From Cyanophora paradoxa (lineage: Eukaryota; Glaucocystophyceae; Cyanophorales; Cyanophoraceae): a stretch of 64,000 bases of DNA. Position numbers and translations under genes: made by a program. The notes beneath the pieces are model-generated. The model saw only the letters and a list, made by a program, of their open reading frames with translations, searched no databases and was not told where the DNA came from. The stretch covers positions 434,001 to 498,000 of the forward strand of contig QPMI01000436.1 in assembly GCA_004431415.1 (NCBI GenBank), written 5' to 3'. Positions 1-13,160 of the stretch are shown one piece after another (the stretch's first letter is position 1; each line of letters starts with the position of its first letter).

Positions 1-190
1 CAAATTGCTAAATTGGCTGCCTAACAGACGGAAGAAGAAGAGAACAAAGAGGAGGAGGTGAAGGGCACCCGACATCGCCGGGCGGAAGGAGGAGACAAGC
101 AGAGGGAAAGTTCGCGCGATTTAGGGGATGGTTTCCGCGACAGAATGTTTCTGAGACGGTCCACGTCTCTTGGCGCCAGATCCCGTTCCT

Positions 191-967
<777 letters not shown>

Positions 968-1393
968 CTTGTGATTCCCGTTCGCACCGGCTGAAGCTTC
1001 CCAGCTGACAACGTACTCCAGATTCACGTACCCCCTCCGGCCCATCCCCCCCACGCCCCAACCAGCCCGCCGGCTCCAGCGCAAGCACTTCGCAGTGTGT
1101 TTATTAGACCAGAGGTTGCTGCAGACCTCGGGAACTAGCGCAGCTATCGAGCGGCGGCCTGCGGCGAGTGGCGAGACAGCTGCACGGAGATCCCGAGCGA
1201 AGCGCATACGCGCCGCAAGAGGATTCGCACTGGACGGCGGGCCATGTTCGTCCCGGACGGTCCCGCCTCGCCGCCTGTCGCGCCTTCGGTCACACGCATC
1301 GCTTTTCCACTTCGCAGCTTGGCGTAGTCGCGTAATCGAGCGTCGATCCGGAGCTGCCCATCTTTTGCGCTCCGGAGGGACAACGCCGGCGCG
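968..1393. promoter_or_regulatory. Divergent intergenic region, Ubc13 / SANT corepressor
   Basis: 426 bp between two start codons facing away from each other, so it must hold both 5' UTRs and promoters. I see no TATA box or other recognisable element. A GC-rich shared promoter is inferred from gene orientation only. Confidence 0.4.
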
Positions 1394-4300
1394 ATGGACG
1401 ATCCCTTCGGCCAGAGCGACTCGGTGCGTGCGGAGCGCCGGCGTCCTCCTCGCGTGCCGATCACCCGCGCAGGATCTGCTCTCCGCGGCAAAGCGCTCGC
1501 GCCTCGGCTGGGGTCAGGGGCTGCGGAGGAAGGCGCCAAGCACGAATGAGCTCGGGCCGAGCGACGCGCAGGGGGGCGAGCTAGCGCTCCAGGGGGGCGA
1601 GGCGGCGCCCGCCGAGACCCCGCGCGGCGAAGCGGCCGCGGACGAGCCCGGCGCAAGCCTGTCGGGCGGCGAGGCGGCGGCGGCGGCGCTCAGCGCCCCG
1701 CCTTCCGAGGCGGCCGCGAGCCCGCCTCCGCTCCTGGCAGATGAGGCTGCGCGGCCGGCCGCGAACGATGAGCCGAAGCCACTGGAGGTCAAAGTTGAGC
1801 CGATGGACGAGGCGGGGCAGGGCGATCCGCCGCCGAAGGAGGCAGAGGGCGCGGCGGCGGCGGCGGCGGCGGAGTTCGATCGCATGGAGGTCTCTCCCAG
1901 AGGCGGCGACGGGGCGGACGCGGCGACAGAGCCGGCGTCCGCAGCGGCGGCGGCGGCGGAGGCGGCGGCGGGCGACGGGGAGGCTACCCCAGCGCAGTCT
2001 TCCCCCTCGCCGGCGCCGGCGCCGGCGGAGGAGGATTCCAAGCAGCCGCAGGACCCGATGTACGCCCTGACGGAGCGGTTCCGCCGCGCGGCGGAGACGC
2101 TCCTGTCGGAGAGCGTGCGGCGCTGCCTCTCGCGCGGCGGTGCGCGGCCCCGCCCTCGAGCGACCCGACCCGAGCCATCCGTCTGACCTCTCTGAGCGAT
2201 CTGAGCACTTCGATCCGAGCGCAGTGGCGGAGGCGGGACTGCCGACGAAGGACGAGGTCGTTCAGGCGATCGGTCGCCTCGACGCCGACATCGACCGGAT
2301 CGAGGGGATCGTTCGCCGCATCGAGAGCGCCGACGGGGCGCCCGTTCCCATCGTGCGTCTGCGGCTGTCGCTTCTTCGAGATCGAATCAAATCGGAGCGA
2401 GCCGGGTCCGACTGAGCCGGGCCGGGCCGCCGCCGCGCAGAAGCTGGAAGGGGGAGCCGACGAGCCTGCGGAGGCCGCGGGGCCCGAGCCGGCGGCGCCG
2501 CCCCCGCCGCTCCCGCCCCCGCCGCCGCGGCGGCCGCGGCGGGACCCGCAGGAGATCGCGGCGGAGATCGTGGAGCAGAACCGGTCGCTGGCGGCCGCCG
2601 CGCACGCTTCGCTCTCCGCGCTCCCCGACCCGCGCCTCGCCGACCCGGAGGCGACCGCGGCGCGGATCGCCGCGATCGGGCCCGAGGACCCAGAGCGGAG
2701 GCGCCGCTTTATGGCGGTGCTCTCGGCCCGCGCCGGGGAGGCGTACGACGCGGACCTGCGGCTCCTGAGGAGCTGCGTGAACGCGTACGTGGACTTCGGG
2801 GCGAGGATACGGCGCTACGAGGCGGAGCAGCGAGTGGAGGACAGGAAGAGGAAGGAGTTCGAGCTGCGGAACCTCGAGCGCGAGCAGGTGCGACGCCATC
2901 CCCAGATCAAATCCGATCACTAGCTAGCCGGATCGAATTTGACTTGCGTTCTCACCGCTCTCGCCTCGCCCCGGCCCGCCGGCCCGCCGATCAAATCGGA
3001 TCCGATGGCTAGCCACCCGGATCAAATCAACTCTCCCCGCGGATCGAATTTGGACTTGACTGACCGTCTTCGCCGTCCGCTCCGCCGCGCCCGCAGGAGA
3101 GCAGCGCGGCGGCGTTCAAGAAGCGGGGGCGGGGCAAGGAGGTGGCCCTCGAGGAGCGCCAGCAGCAGCGCGAGCAGGTGCGGCGCGGGCGAAGCTCTTC
3201 GGCTCACTCTTAGCCTCTTTCAAGTCTAAGAAGCCCCATTAGCCTCCTCTTCGATTTGGAGTCTAATAGAAACTTTGCAGCCTAAGCTGTAGAGAACTTC
3301 AGAGCCTCTCAAGAGATCCTAGCGAAGCCTCTGTGAAGAGATGTAGCGACCCGGGGCCCTAATTCTGCTCGCCCCTCGAGTCCTCCCTTCCTTTCCTCGG
3401 CTGATTCTCGGCCGGCGGGGGCGGGGTACAGGCGCAGCTGCTGCGGGAGGAGCTGGCCCTCCTCTGGGGACCCCCCGACGACGACCGGGTCCGCTCAGCC
3501 GCGCTCAGCCCTTTAAAGTCTCACGGCTCTTCTTCTCTCCTTTGCAGGAGCGGTGGGCGCGGAACCTTGCGACGATCCCAAGGATCGAGCGGCCGGGCCC
3601 GAGCGGCGTCCGGGCCCCCTTCTTCGTCCGAGACGACGGCCTCGTGCGCCCGAACCCGGCCCCCGCCCCGGCCCCGCCCGGCCCTAGAGCCCGTATCCCG
3701 ACGTATCCCGCTAGCATTCGCTTAAAGAGCCCTACGCTTAAAGCTAGCATTCGACGTATCCCGCCGCCGCCTGCGCCCCCGCTTCCCCCGGGCCTTCCCC
3801 CCCCCTGCGCCATCCCCGGCCCGCTCCTAGATGTACCCAGCACCTGGACGCACCTGGACCTCTGCTTTGCCATGCCCCTGCCCCTGCCCGGCCCGATCAC
3901 GAGAGCCGGGTCCGGAGCCCGCCAAAGGCCGACTCCGCCCCCCCCCCCCCCCCCCCCCCCCCCCTTTCGTTCGCAGGTGGCGGACCCCGTTGCGGAGGCG
4001 GAGGCCCGCAAGCTCGTCCTCCCCTGGTGCTCTTTCCCCCCCCCCCTTTTTTTCTACCACCGCCCTCTCCCCCCCCCCTCTCCCTTGCCCCTGCCGACCC
4101 CCCGCGCCAGGAGCGCGGAGGAGGAGCAGCTCTTCGTGGAGCACTTCCTCAACTTCCCCAAGGACGTGCGCCCCGCCCCCGCCCCCGCTCCTTCCCATCT
4201 TCCGCGCCCCCGCTAGCTCATCTAGTCCCAATCTAGTGCCCATCAAGTGCTAGCTGCCCCAAGGACGCGTGCGCCGCCCCCAGCCCTGCCATTAGCGCTT

Positions 4301-5277
4301 CGCCCCGCCTCGGCCCGCCCGCCCCACCTTCGCCGTCGCTTCCCACTCCCTTCCCTCCCCCCCGCCCGTCTTCCCAGCCTCAGCGCCCCGTCCTTCCTTC
4401 CCCGCCCCCACCCCCGCCCCGCCCCGCCCCGCCGGCTTCCGCCACCCCGCGCCCCGCGCCCCTTCGCTTTGCGGCTAATACAAGAGTCTCCCCGCCCCGC
4501 GGCGCAGTTTGTGAAGATCTCGAGCCTCCTGCAGGGCTCGGGCCACCCCCGCTCCGTCCAGGTCCGCCCAGAGAGGCTCCAGAGAGAGGACTCGAGAGCG
4601 AGCGAGCTAGAACGTTTTAATGGCTTGCGGTGCTGAGGCTCAGAAGACTCTAGATAGAGCTAGAACGGTCCTAGAACGCGTTGGGCCTGGCTTAGGCTTC
4701 GCCGGCGGCACAGGACTGCGTGCAGTGCTACTACCGGATCAAGATGCGGGAGAAGCTGAAGCAGCGGGTGAAGGCCGCCGAGGCCCGCCGCCAGAAGCCC
4801 AAGGTCCCTCCTACGCTTCTTCTTCTTCTTCTTCCTTCGTTCTCACCTGAGATCAAATCTCAGTTCCGGGGCAACCCGAACCGCGAGCTTCTCTCCCTGG
4901 GCGTCGAGGACGTCAAGCACGTCATCGAGGAGGGCGGCTCCCGCCAGGTGACAGTTCCTCTCTTAAATTCGCCTCGGACGACCGTTCCCCCGAATTCGAT
5001 CTGACTCCGACGGGCCGGGCATGCGCAGGCGCGGCGCGTGGCGGAGGCTGCGAAGCGGCGCGCGGACGCCACCGCCCACTCCTCGGGCGCCTTCCCCTCC
5101 TCCTCTTCCTCGTGGTACCCCACCTCGCCCGCCCCGCCCCTCCCCGCCGCCCCGCCCCTGCCCCCCGCCCCGCCTCTCCCGGCCGCCCTGCCCCTGCCCC
5201 CGGCCCTCGCCCCGGCGGGCTCGGGCTCGGGCGAGGTCCCCCGCAGCAAGATGTCCGTCTCCTCGATGTTAAACTAG
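1394..5277 (+). CDS. NCoR/SMRT/Snt1-like SANT-domain corepressor
   Basis: Thirteen exons (1394-1423, 1473-2139, 2225-2352, 2441-2887, 3097-3177, 3432-3488, 3548-3643, 3977-4026, 4111-4165, 4508-4561, 4714-4803, 4864-4947, 5029-5277) join in phase to 695 aa. Exon 2 starts with the family-like motif KRSRLGWGQGL, then an Ala/Pro/Glu-rich stretch (to about residue 230). A helical region follows (about 234-450), then IPRIERPGPSG. The SANT domain (about 517-580) reads WSAEEEQLFVEHFLNFPKDF and DCVQCYYRIKMREK, spacing typical of the first NCoR SANT. The C-terminus is a Pro/Ser/Ala tail. In the known family this domain sits in nuclear histone-deacetylase corepressor complexes. Animal members are far longer; no second SANT is seen. 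The last exon could continue beyond 5277 if a further donor is used. Confidence 0.78.
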
Positions 5278-5566
5278 GTTGGTCCCGTAATCTAGTGCTA
5301 GCTAGCTACAATAGTGCGCCTGAAATGAACTGAACGATTTGGATCGCGCTACCTGCCCCACGGCCAGAGCCAGCGCTTGTACCAGGCCCTGGAAGTCTGC
5401 TGCTCGCCCGGGCCCGCCGCGGGCGCCTCAGGCGCCGCCGCCGCCGCAGGCGCCTGCGGTGGAGGGTGCACGTGCGCCCCGTGCACCGCGCCGTGCGCCC
5501 CGAGACTCGTGTCCGGGGGCCTGCGCGGAGCGGCGCGGGGCGGGGTACCGGTCGATATCAGCTACA
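5278..5566. other. Convergent 3' intergenic region
   Basis: 289 bp between the 3' ends of the SANT gene and the Tim17-like gene. It contains an open plus-strand stretch rich in Ala, Gly and Cys (about 5377-5520) that could be an extra exon of either neighbour, but no splice pair forces this. Confidence 0.3.
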
Positions 5567-6367
5567 TCAAAAGAGAGCTGAACTTGCGCACCCGTTGGGG
5601 CCCCAGAGTCGCTTCTTCTCCATGCAGAGCTCGCAGTCGCCCTTGCAGTCCTGGTTGAAGACCTCCTTTTTGATCCGCTCCAGCCGCGCGCGCGCCGCCT
5701 CCTCGCGCGCCACCTGCTCCTCCTCCGAGAGCGGCCGCGCGGGGAGGTACTCCCAGATCCAGTGGTCGTGCCCGAAGCGGGGCGGGCGCCCCGGCGCCTC
5801 CGCGTCCTCCGCCGCCCACTCGAACGCCTTCTGCGCCCCGCCCGCCGCCAGCGCGAACGAAGCGGCCATGCTCGGCATCCGCGGGATCCCGCCTGCGCGA
5901 GCGCGGAGTGGATGAGGCCGCGCGCGCGCCCGCGCGCCCCGCGCCCCGAACCGGCAGGCGCACCGAGGAGTCCGCCGAACAAGCCGCCGGCGATCGCCCC
6001 GGAGCCCATCGTCGTCGTGATGTCCCGCCGCCCCGTCGCGAACGCCAGGCCCTCGTAGCACGCTGCGCATGCGGGGCGCGCGAGCGGCGTCGGCGTCGGC
6101 CCGCGAGAGAAGCGCACGGCGCGCCCCGCGCACTGAAGTAGGTCGCAGCTATGATGCCCGTGTTGGCTCCCGTTATCACCGCGTACTGCGGGATGCTCTG
6201 GCCCCGCGCGATAGCCAGCACGACGCCAGCCGCGCTGCCGACCCCCACTGCGCCGCGGTCAGCGAGAGCGCAGCGCGAGGCGGCATGGGAAGCTCACAGC
6301 CGGCAAGCGACCGCGCGCCGATGCGCTCCGCCGGCGTCGCCTGCTCCCGCTCCGCGCCGGCTTCCAT
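5567..6367 (-). CDS. Tim17/Tim22/Tim23-family-like inner-membrane protein
   Basis: Four exons (6298-6367, 6134-6247, 5964-6062, 5567-5892) join in phase to 202 aa. The N-terminal half has Gly-rich hydrophobic helices: GVGSAAGVVLAIARG, then TGANTGIIAATYF, then GSGAIAGGLFGGLLG, with the charged loop CYEGLAFATGRRDI between them. This Gly-zipper helix plus Arg/Asp loop is the Tim17/22 pattern, in mitochondrial protein import or complex I-associated proteins. The C-terminal half is soluble, with an acidic helix EEEQVAREEAARARLERIKKE and a Cys cluster CKGDCELCMEKK that could bind metal or be oxidised. That tail is unlike classical Tim17. A GTGCGC after PNG could be a donor to another 3' exon. Family call moderate; exact subunit unknown. 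Confidence 0.62.
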
Positions 6368-6407
6368 CTTTGCGCAGTATCCCCCCCGGTCGCCTGCAAA
6401 CCTAGCG
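6368..6407. promoter_or_regulatory. 40-bp divergent spacer, Tim17-like / ABCF3
   Basis: Only 40 bp separate the two predicted start codons. Both genes must share a promoter here or use promoters inside each other's first exons. No clear core motif is seen. Confidence 0.5.
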
Positions 6408-9400
6408 ATGCCGGCCCTCACCGTAGCGGAGATCGTCAAGGTCAGCTTCAAGCGTGCATGCGCATCCGCTACAGCGCTGCGGCTGACAGCTTCCCCGCGC
6501 AGGACGCCCTCGGCAAGAAGGGCGTCGAACTGCTCGACAGCGTCGTGCTCGACTACATCGTTGCGGTGCTCGAAGACCCGGACTCGCACTACGGGTGAGG
6601 CCGCGCTCCGCGGGGCACCCCGCTGATCGCGCCGCCCAAGCTGAGCGCGCCGGCACCGCGCAGGACCGATGGCGGCGACATGTACGATGTTGTGGCTCCA
6701 TTCCTGCTCGACACGGGCGTCACAGCTACGGAGGATGACGCGATGCGGGTCTGTAAGAAGCTGGTCTCTCAGGTTCGCCCTGCCCGGCGGGCGCCCCGCG
6801 CTTCCCGGCGCGTGCGGGGGCTCCATTCTTCGCTGTTAACGAGCCGCGTACGCTCGCGTGCGCCCGCAGCTGACGGAGCACGGGTTCAACAAGGTCCGCT
6901 TGCCCTGGCGGCCTCCATCTCCAGCCGCTCACGCGGGGCCGCTCGATCCGCGCGCGCAGGAACCTGTCGCGGACACCGTGAAGCAGCTCGCGGCTCCAGT
7001 TCGCATTGCGGCGATGGGCGGCGCGAAGGTGCCGCTCGCTCGACAGGACGCGTCGAACCTGGAGCGCTGACGGGAGCGCAGACGACGGGCCTGGAGCTCA
7101 TGCGGCGTGTGGGAGAGGAGGAACTCCGCAGCGACGACGAGGGCGACGGCGGCGATAAGAAGGCGCGCACCCGCCGCCCCGCTCCGCTCCGCGTCGGCAG
7201 GCGCGTCGTTCCTTTCTGAGCGCGGGAGCGCAGGAGGGCAGGGCGCGCACGCGTGAGGAACGACTTGCGAGGAGACAGGCGAATCAGGTGCGGGAAGGAG
7301 GGGAAGGAGCGGCGGGCCCGGCGCGGGCGGGCGGCGCCTGAGCGGCGGGGACGCAGACGGGCGGGGCGGGCACGGTGATCGAGGCGCGTGCGATGAACGT
7401 CGAAGCGCAGCCAGTCAAGGTCCACGCGAAGGGTGCGCTTCGAATTCGATCCGCGCCGCCGGTCGCCGCGGAAGGAAGATTTGATCGCAATTTGATCCGC
7501 CTCCTTCGCTCGCTCGCAGGGAACCAGGCAGCGTCCAAGAACATCCGCATCGACAATTTGACGGTCGCGTTCGGCGGCAACGTCCTCCTGCAGGACTGCT
7601 CCCTGAACATCACGTTCGGCCGCCGGTGCGCCCCGCCCCGCTCCTCCTTCCTTGACCGTTCGCCCTTCCTTAACCGTTCCGACAGGTATGGTATCGTGGG
7701 GCGCAACGGAGTCGGCAAGTCGACTCTCATGCGCGCCGTCGCCAACCGCGAGGCGAGCGCGCCGCACCCCCCTTCCAATCCCCTCCATCTCGGATCTAAC
7801 CACCGCGCCCGCCCTCCCGCCCGCAGGTTGCGGTGCCGAAGCACCTCCAAGTCCTATACATCGAGCAGGAGGTCGCCGGCAACGACATGAGGTGCCTGCG
7901 GCCGCCGGCGCCCCTGGCTGGGATGGATAGATGTCGGAATAAGACGTTGCGCTCCCCCTCTCTCTTTCTCCCTAGTTGACCCCTCCCGCTCCCTCCAGCG
8001 CGTTGGAATGCGTTCTCTCCTGCGACACGGAGCGCGCCGCGCTTCTCGCGGAGGAGAAGAAGCTGCTCGAGCAGGTGAGAAGGAAGGAAGGAAGGAAAAG
8101 AAGAGGAGGGGCTGACTGGCGCGCAGGCGCCCCCGGCGGCGGCGGCGGCGGCGAAGGGCGGGCCGGCGTCGACGGCGGGAGCGAGCGAGTCGAGCGCGGG
8201 GACGGGATCGACAGTCAAGAAGGGGCCCTCTGAGGAAGACAAGGCGAGAGACCCTCCTCCCGATACTCCCCGCGAGCTCAAACAGAACTTAGCTAAATTT
8301 AAAACCTTGGCTCTCCACTCTATTGCTGACCCGCGTCGCCCCGGGGCGCGCGCAGCTCACGGCGCGGCTGCACGAGATCTACGAGCGGCTGCAGGAGATC
8401 TCCGCCGACACCGCCGAGTCCCGGGTCCGCCCAGGCTCTCCCGCCCCCACCCGAGCTCAAGCTAGAGGGGACGAGGCACCGCCCGCCCGCCCCTGCGCGG
8501 CGACCCCTCGCCCTCGGGCTGGGGGGGACAGGCCCCCATGCTAGCTAGCTAGGGGGGGGCCACCGCCCCAGCAGCGCCGCGCCGCCCTCCGCCGCGGACC
8601 GCCCCCCGGCCCGCGCGCCCCCGCCCAGGCTGTCTGTCCCAAATCTAGACACGCCCGCCCGTCCCCGCGGACACGCCTAGCTAGCTAGCTCTGCGCCCCG
8701 CCCTAGCCGGGAGGGGACAGGCCCCCATGCTTTCTAGCTAGGGGGCCACCGCCCAGCAGCCCTCGCCATGCCCGCCTCGCCTGACCTTCCCCTTTCCCCG
8801 GCAGGCGTCGTCGATCCTGGCGGGCCTGCAGTTCACGGCGGAGATGCAGGCCAAGAAGTCGAAGGACTTCTCCGGAGGCTGGCGCATGCGGTGCGCTGGC
8901 TGGCTAGGCTGGGCAGAGGGGCGGCCAGGCCGGAAGGGCGGCTAGGCAGGGCTAGACTCTCCCCCCGGAGGCTGTCCCGCCCTGTCAGCCCTTTCTCCCG
9001 TCGCCCCACCTTTCGCCACGCGAACCCGCCTCGATTCCGATCTGATCTGATTCGATCCGACCCGATCCGATCCTATCTGATCTGGCCCCGGTGCAGCATC
9101 GCGCTGGCGCGGGCGCTCTTCTGCGAGCCCGACGTCCTCCTCCTCGACGAGCCGGTACCCCCCCTCCTCCTCCTTCCCCCCTCCCCCTCCTCTCTGACCC
9201 TCCTCCCCTCTCCCCGCAGACGAACCACCTGGACCTGCACGCGGTGCTGTGGCTGGAGAACTACCTCTCCCGCTGGAAGAACACCCTCATCGTCGTCTCC
9301 CACGGTGCCCCGCCCCGCCCCTCCCTCCCCGCCCTCCTTGTACCCCTAGAGATAGCATAGAGATCCCATACATAGATCGTCGGGGCGATAGATCTCATAT

Positions 9401-12400
9401 CGTAGATCTCTTAGTAACCTCATCGTCGTCTAAGAGAGATAGATAGATCATAGAGCGCTTAGGGGAATAAAGGGCTCCCCCGTCTCCTCGCCCTTTGGCT
9501 TGGCTTTCTTTACTTATATAATTAGCGTGGCTCCCACGGTGCCCCGCCCCGCCCCTCCCGGCCCCTCCCCCATAAAGCGGTAGAAAGCGATAGATCATAG
9601 AGCGGTGCCCCCGCCCCGCACAGCCTGGCTTGCTTTACTTAGCGTGGCTCCCACGGTGCCCCGTGCAGCTCCTCCCATCCGCCCCCTCCCCCGGCCCCCT
9701 AGCGCGCCCCTCCACCCCCTCCGCCCGCCCGCTCATAGAGGCTCGCCCCCCCCTCTTCTCGCCCGCCACTGACTGACTTCCGCCTCCCCCTCTTCCTCCT
9801 CCAGCGCGCGACTTCCTCAACGCGATTACGACGGACATCGTGCACGTCTTCGACAAGAAGCTCACCTCGTACAACGGCAACTACGACCAGTTCGAGAAGA
9901 CACGCTCCGAGCGACTCCTGTGCGTAAAGCGACCATGGCGCCCCAGAAACTAGATATAGGAAGGGCAGTAGGAACACAAGACCTAGAAGCTAGCGTACCA
10001 GGAGGGAACACAAGACCTAGAAAACAACTAGGGATTTCATGCTTTACGCACGTTCCTCACCTTCCTCCCTGCAGGATGCTTCAGCGGCAGGCGGACGCGC
10101 AGGACATGCGCCGCAAGCACATCCAGAAGTTCATCGACAGGTCCGCCGCTTCCTCATCCCTTTGCTTTCGCCCCTCACCCGCCCCCGCCCCTGCCGAGAC
10201 TCGCCGCGCCCCCGCCTCCCCCGCTTAGACCTAGGCCTAGACCTACCCCGCCTCCCCTGCCCTCGCACTCTTTCTCCGATGGCGCTAGATTCCGCGGCAA
10301 AGGCCGGCCCCCTCTGCCCCTGATTCTGACCCCCCCCCCCCCCCCCCCTTCAGGTTCCGGTACAACGCGAAGCGGGCGTCGATGGCCCAATCGCGTATCA
10401 AGCTCCTCCAGAAGATGCAGGACATCTCCGTACCCGAGGACGAGGCGTACGCCCGCTCGCGTACCCCCCCTACCCCTGTACCCCCCGAGCCGAGGCCTGT
10501 ACCCCCCGCAGGGAGTTCCGCTTCGGGTTCCCGCAGCCGGAGCAGCTCCCCTCCTCGCACTCCTCCGTCCAGGTACCCCCCCTTCCTTCTTCCCCCCCCC
10601 CCCCTTCTTGACCCTTGGCGGTGTGCAGGTCATCGACATGTCCTTCGGGTACTCCCCCGACAAGGTCTTTCCGGCCCTTCCCCCACCCTTCACCCCTGTA
10701 CCCCCCTTACCCTCCTTTCGCAGCTGCTGTTCAAGGGCCTCAACTTCAACGTGTCGATGGACTCGCGCATCGCCCTCGTCGGGCCCAACGGCGCCGGCAA
10801 GGTTCGACCCCCGCGCCGCCTGAAGCCAAAGATAGAAGAAAAGAGATGAAGAGAGATTTCGCCCCAAGTCTTATCGCCTCGCGCTCCGCCTGATCCATCT
10901 CATCGCCCCTCATCTCGTCTCTGATGTCCACCGCAGAGTACGCTGCTGAACATCATCGCGGGGAAGCTGAAGCCGCTGGAGGGGCGCGTCGAGATCTCCG
11001 GCAAGCTCCGCTTCGCCCACTTCACCCAGGTGCCCCCGTACCCCCCGCCCCGCCCTAACGCTTAGAGACGCCTCCCCCCCTCCTCCCTCTCCCCCTCTGA
11101 CCCGCCCGCTCCGCTCGCAGCACTCGACGGACAGCCTGGACGTGAAGCTGACGCCGCTGGAGCAGCTCATGGCCCTCTTCCCCGGCGCCAGCCCCCAGGT
11201 GAGAGGGAGGGGGGGGGGAGTAGGAGGGGGGTACAGGATAGGATAGGAATGGGATCGAGGCGAGCCTCTCCTCTCTCTCTTCTCGAGGCCTGCCTAGGCT
11301 CTTGTGGGGGCCCTTCGGGGGAGGAGGCGGGCGGTCGCTCCGCCCGCCCACGAGCCTAGCTCTCACCGTCGCCCGCTCACCGGCCCGTCTCCCGCGCAGC
11401 TGCTGCGGAACCACCTGGGCTCGATGGGCATGTCCGGCGAGCTCGCCATGCGCCCCATGTCTACCCTCTCGGGGGGGCAGGTCCGTCCCTCCGCCCGCCC
11501 GCGCGCTCTAGAATCTAGAATTCTGGCGGAGGTTCAGAACGCGGGACTTCTGTCCTGGCGCTATAAATCTGTCCTGCTCTCGGGCGGGATTAGAAGGTCC
11601 TGGGCGGAGGGCCAGGGCGCTGCAGCGTTGCCCTTGCGCGGGCCTTGCCTAGAATCTAGGTCCTAGAATCTAGAGCGCGCTCTAGAATCAGAAGGCCCTG
11701 GCGGAGGTTCAGAGCGCAGGATTAGGGGCGCTCCAGAGTCGCTCTCGCGCGGGCCTCGCCTCACGGCGCGCCCGCAAGGGCGCAGTAATTTCTGTCCTGG
11801 CGCTATAAATCGCTTCTGTCCTGATGGACGCTCTATATAGAGCTGCTCTCGCGCGGGCCTCGCCTCACGGCGCGCCCTCAGAAATCGCGGGTGGCCTTCG
11901 CGGTGCTCACGTGGACCAAGCCCCACATCCTCCTCCTCGACGAGGTCCGCTGGGGGCGGGGCGGGCGGGGGGCGGAGGCGTAGCGGGGCGGATGCGGAGG
12001 CGTAGCGGGGGCGAAGGCGAAGGGATGCCTACGGGGCCTAGGAGGCCTAGGAGGCCCGGGCCTAGAGGGGATGCCGCGCCCGCCAGAGGCTCCGGGCGTA
12101 GCGGCGTAGAGGCGTAGCGGGCTCCGGGCCGGGGGCTCCACGCCCTCCGTCCCCACACGGACGCCGAGCGCCTGACGCCCCCTCCCCCCCCCCCCCCCAC
12201 CCGCAGCCGACGAACCACCTGGACATCGACACGATCGACGCGCTGATCGAGGCCCTCAACGACTTCGAGGGCGGCGTCCTCCTCGTCTCCCACGACCAGG
12301 TCCACTGATTGATCATATAAGGGCCGAGGAGCTTGAGAGCATGGCAAGCATGATAGTAATAATTATAATAGAAAGAAGCTCTTCCTAGGTTCGGCCTTAC

Positions 12401-12550
12401 CTAATCTAACCCCGACCTGCCCGGCAGCGCCTCATCATGGCGCTGTGCGACGAGATGTGGGCGTGCGAGCACAACCGGTGCAAGCCCTTCCCCGGCGACT
12501 TCGAGCAGTACAAGGCCCGCGTCATGGCCAAGCTCCTCGGCAAGAAGTAG
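6408..12550 (+). CDS. ABCF3: ABCF3/GCN20-type ABC ATPase
   Basis: Twenty-eight exons, from 6408-6440 to 12428-12550, join in phase to 2160 nt, 719 aa; the family is near 710. The N-terminal helical region ([30 protein letters not shown]) is the GCN1-binding-type extension. NBD1 has Walker [10 protein letters not shown], signature SGGWRMR, Walker B VLLLDEPTNHLD and the H-loop in VVSHARDFL. The linker contains [23 protein letters not shown]2 has GPNGAGKST, LSGGQKSRVAF, ILLLDEPTNHLD and VSHDQ. It has no membrane segments: it is a cytosolic ribosome-associated ATPase that in yeast activates Gcn2 through Gcn1. The H-loop neighbour in NBD1 is Ala where Asp is usual. One intron (donor at 7753) is GC-AG. 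A possible extra Ala/Ser-rich exon (about 8127-8210) would add a short insert before [12 protein letters not shown]. Confidence 0.95.
9010..9096 (+). repeat. GATC-rich intron tract in ABCF3
   Basis: Inside the intron before the exon encoding [11 protein letters not shown] there is a run of GATCTGATCTGATTCGATCC-like pentamers ending at a CAG acceptor. The same tract type occurs in introns of unrelated genes in this window. Confidence 0.7.
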
Positions 12551-13160
12551 CTATAGGGGCCTAGCTCTCGGCAGCTCTCGGCAGCTAGCCGTATTATTTC
12601 AGCCAACTTCTGCATCCCATCTCGGGACTGTCCAGCGGCTGTCTTGGTAGCCGCGGCCGGATTTGGCCGCAGCTAGCCGCGGCCGCAGCCAGCGCTAGCT
12701 ACGCGTACGTACAGCGCTCCCCTTAAGCTTCAAGGCTTTCCTTCTTCAGCTGAAAGTCAGTTGGGGTCACGCCTAGCTATAGCTAGCTATAAATCCGATA
12801 TCGATGCATGCATATATATGCACGTATGTAGTCAGCCGGCGCCTGCATGCATGCGCAGTACGTACGTACGTCAGCGTACACTTGCAGCTTGGGTACGCGA
12901 TATGTTGGGAAAACTCGTGTGTACCCCGCACACAATCCAACCCAGCGCCAATTGCAACAAGGCTTCGTCGGGCCTGGCTTTCCAGCCGCAGCCTTCGTCT
13001 GGCCTGGCTTGAGAAACGACTTGCGCATGCTATTGCAGCCTTCGCCCGCCCTGGGGAACGACTCGGCCGGCACGCGAAACGACCGCGCAGCTTGCAGCAA
13101 GGTGTGCTGTCAAGGTGCTCGCTGGCTGCAGTTGTAGCGCGCAGGGTCGCCAGCAGGGCG
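12551..13160. other. Intergenic region with short palindromes
   Basis: No credible gene. It has short alternating purine-pyrimidine and palindromic runs (TGCATGCATATATATGCA near 12804, TACGTACGTACG near 12859) and lower GC than the genes. It must contain the ABCF3 3' end and the promoter of the LamG gene. Confidence 0.5.

Noticed and set aside
1144-2041. Long minus-strand open frames opposite the SANT gene
   Set aside because: High GC leaves stop codons rare in all frames; these are Ala/Arg/Pro-rich, and the plus strand has conserved motifs with phased splice sites.
5428-6248. Three overlapping long minus-strand frames as separate genes
   Set aside because: They are pieces of one spliced gene: four exons join in phase with GT-AG introns.
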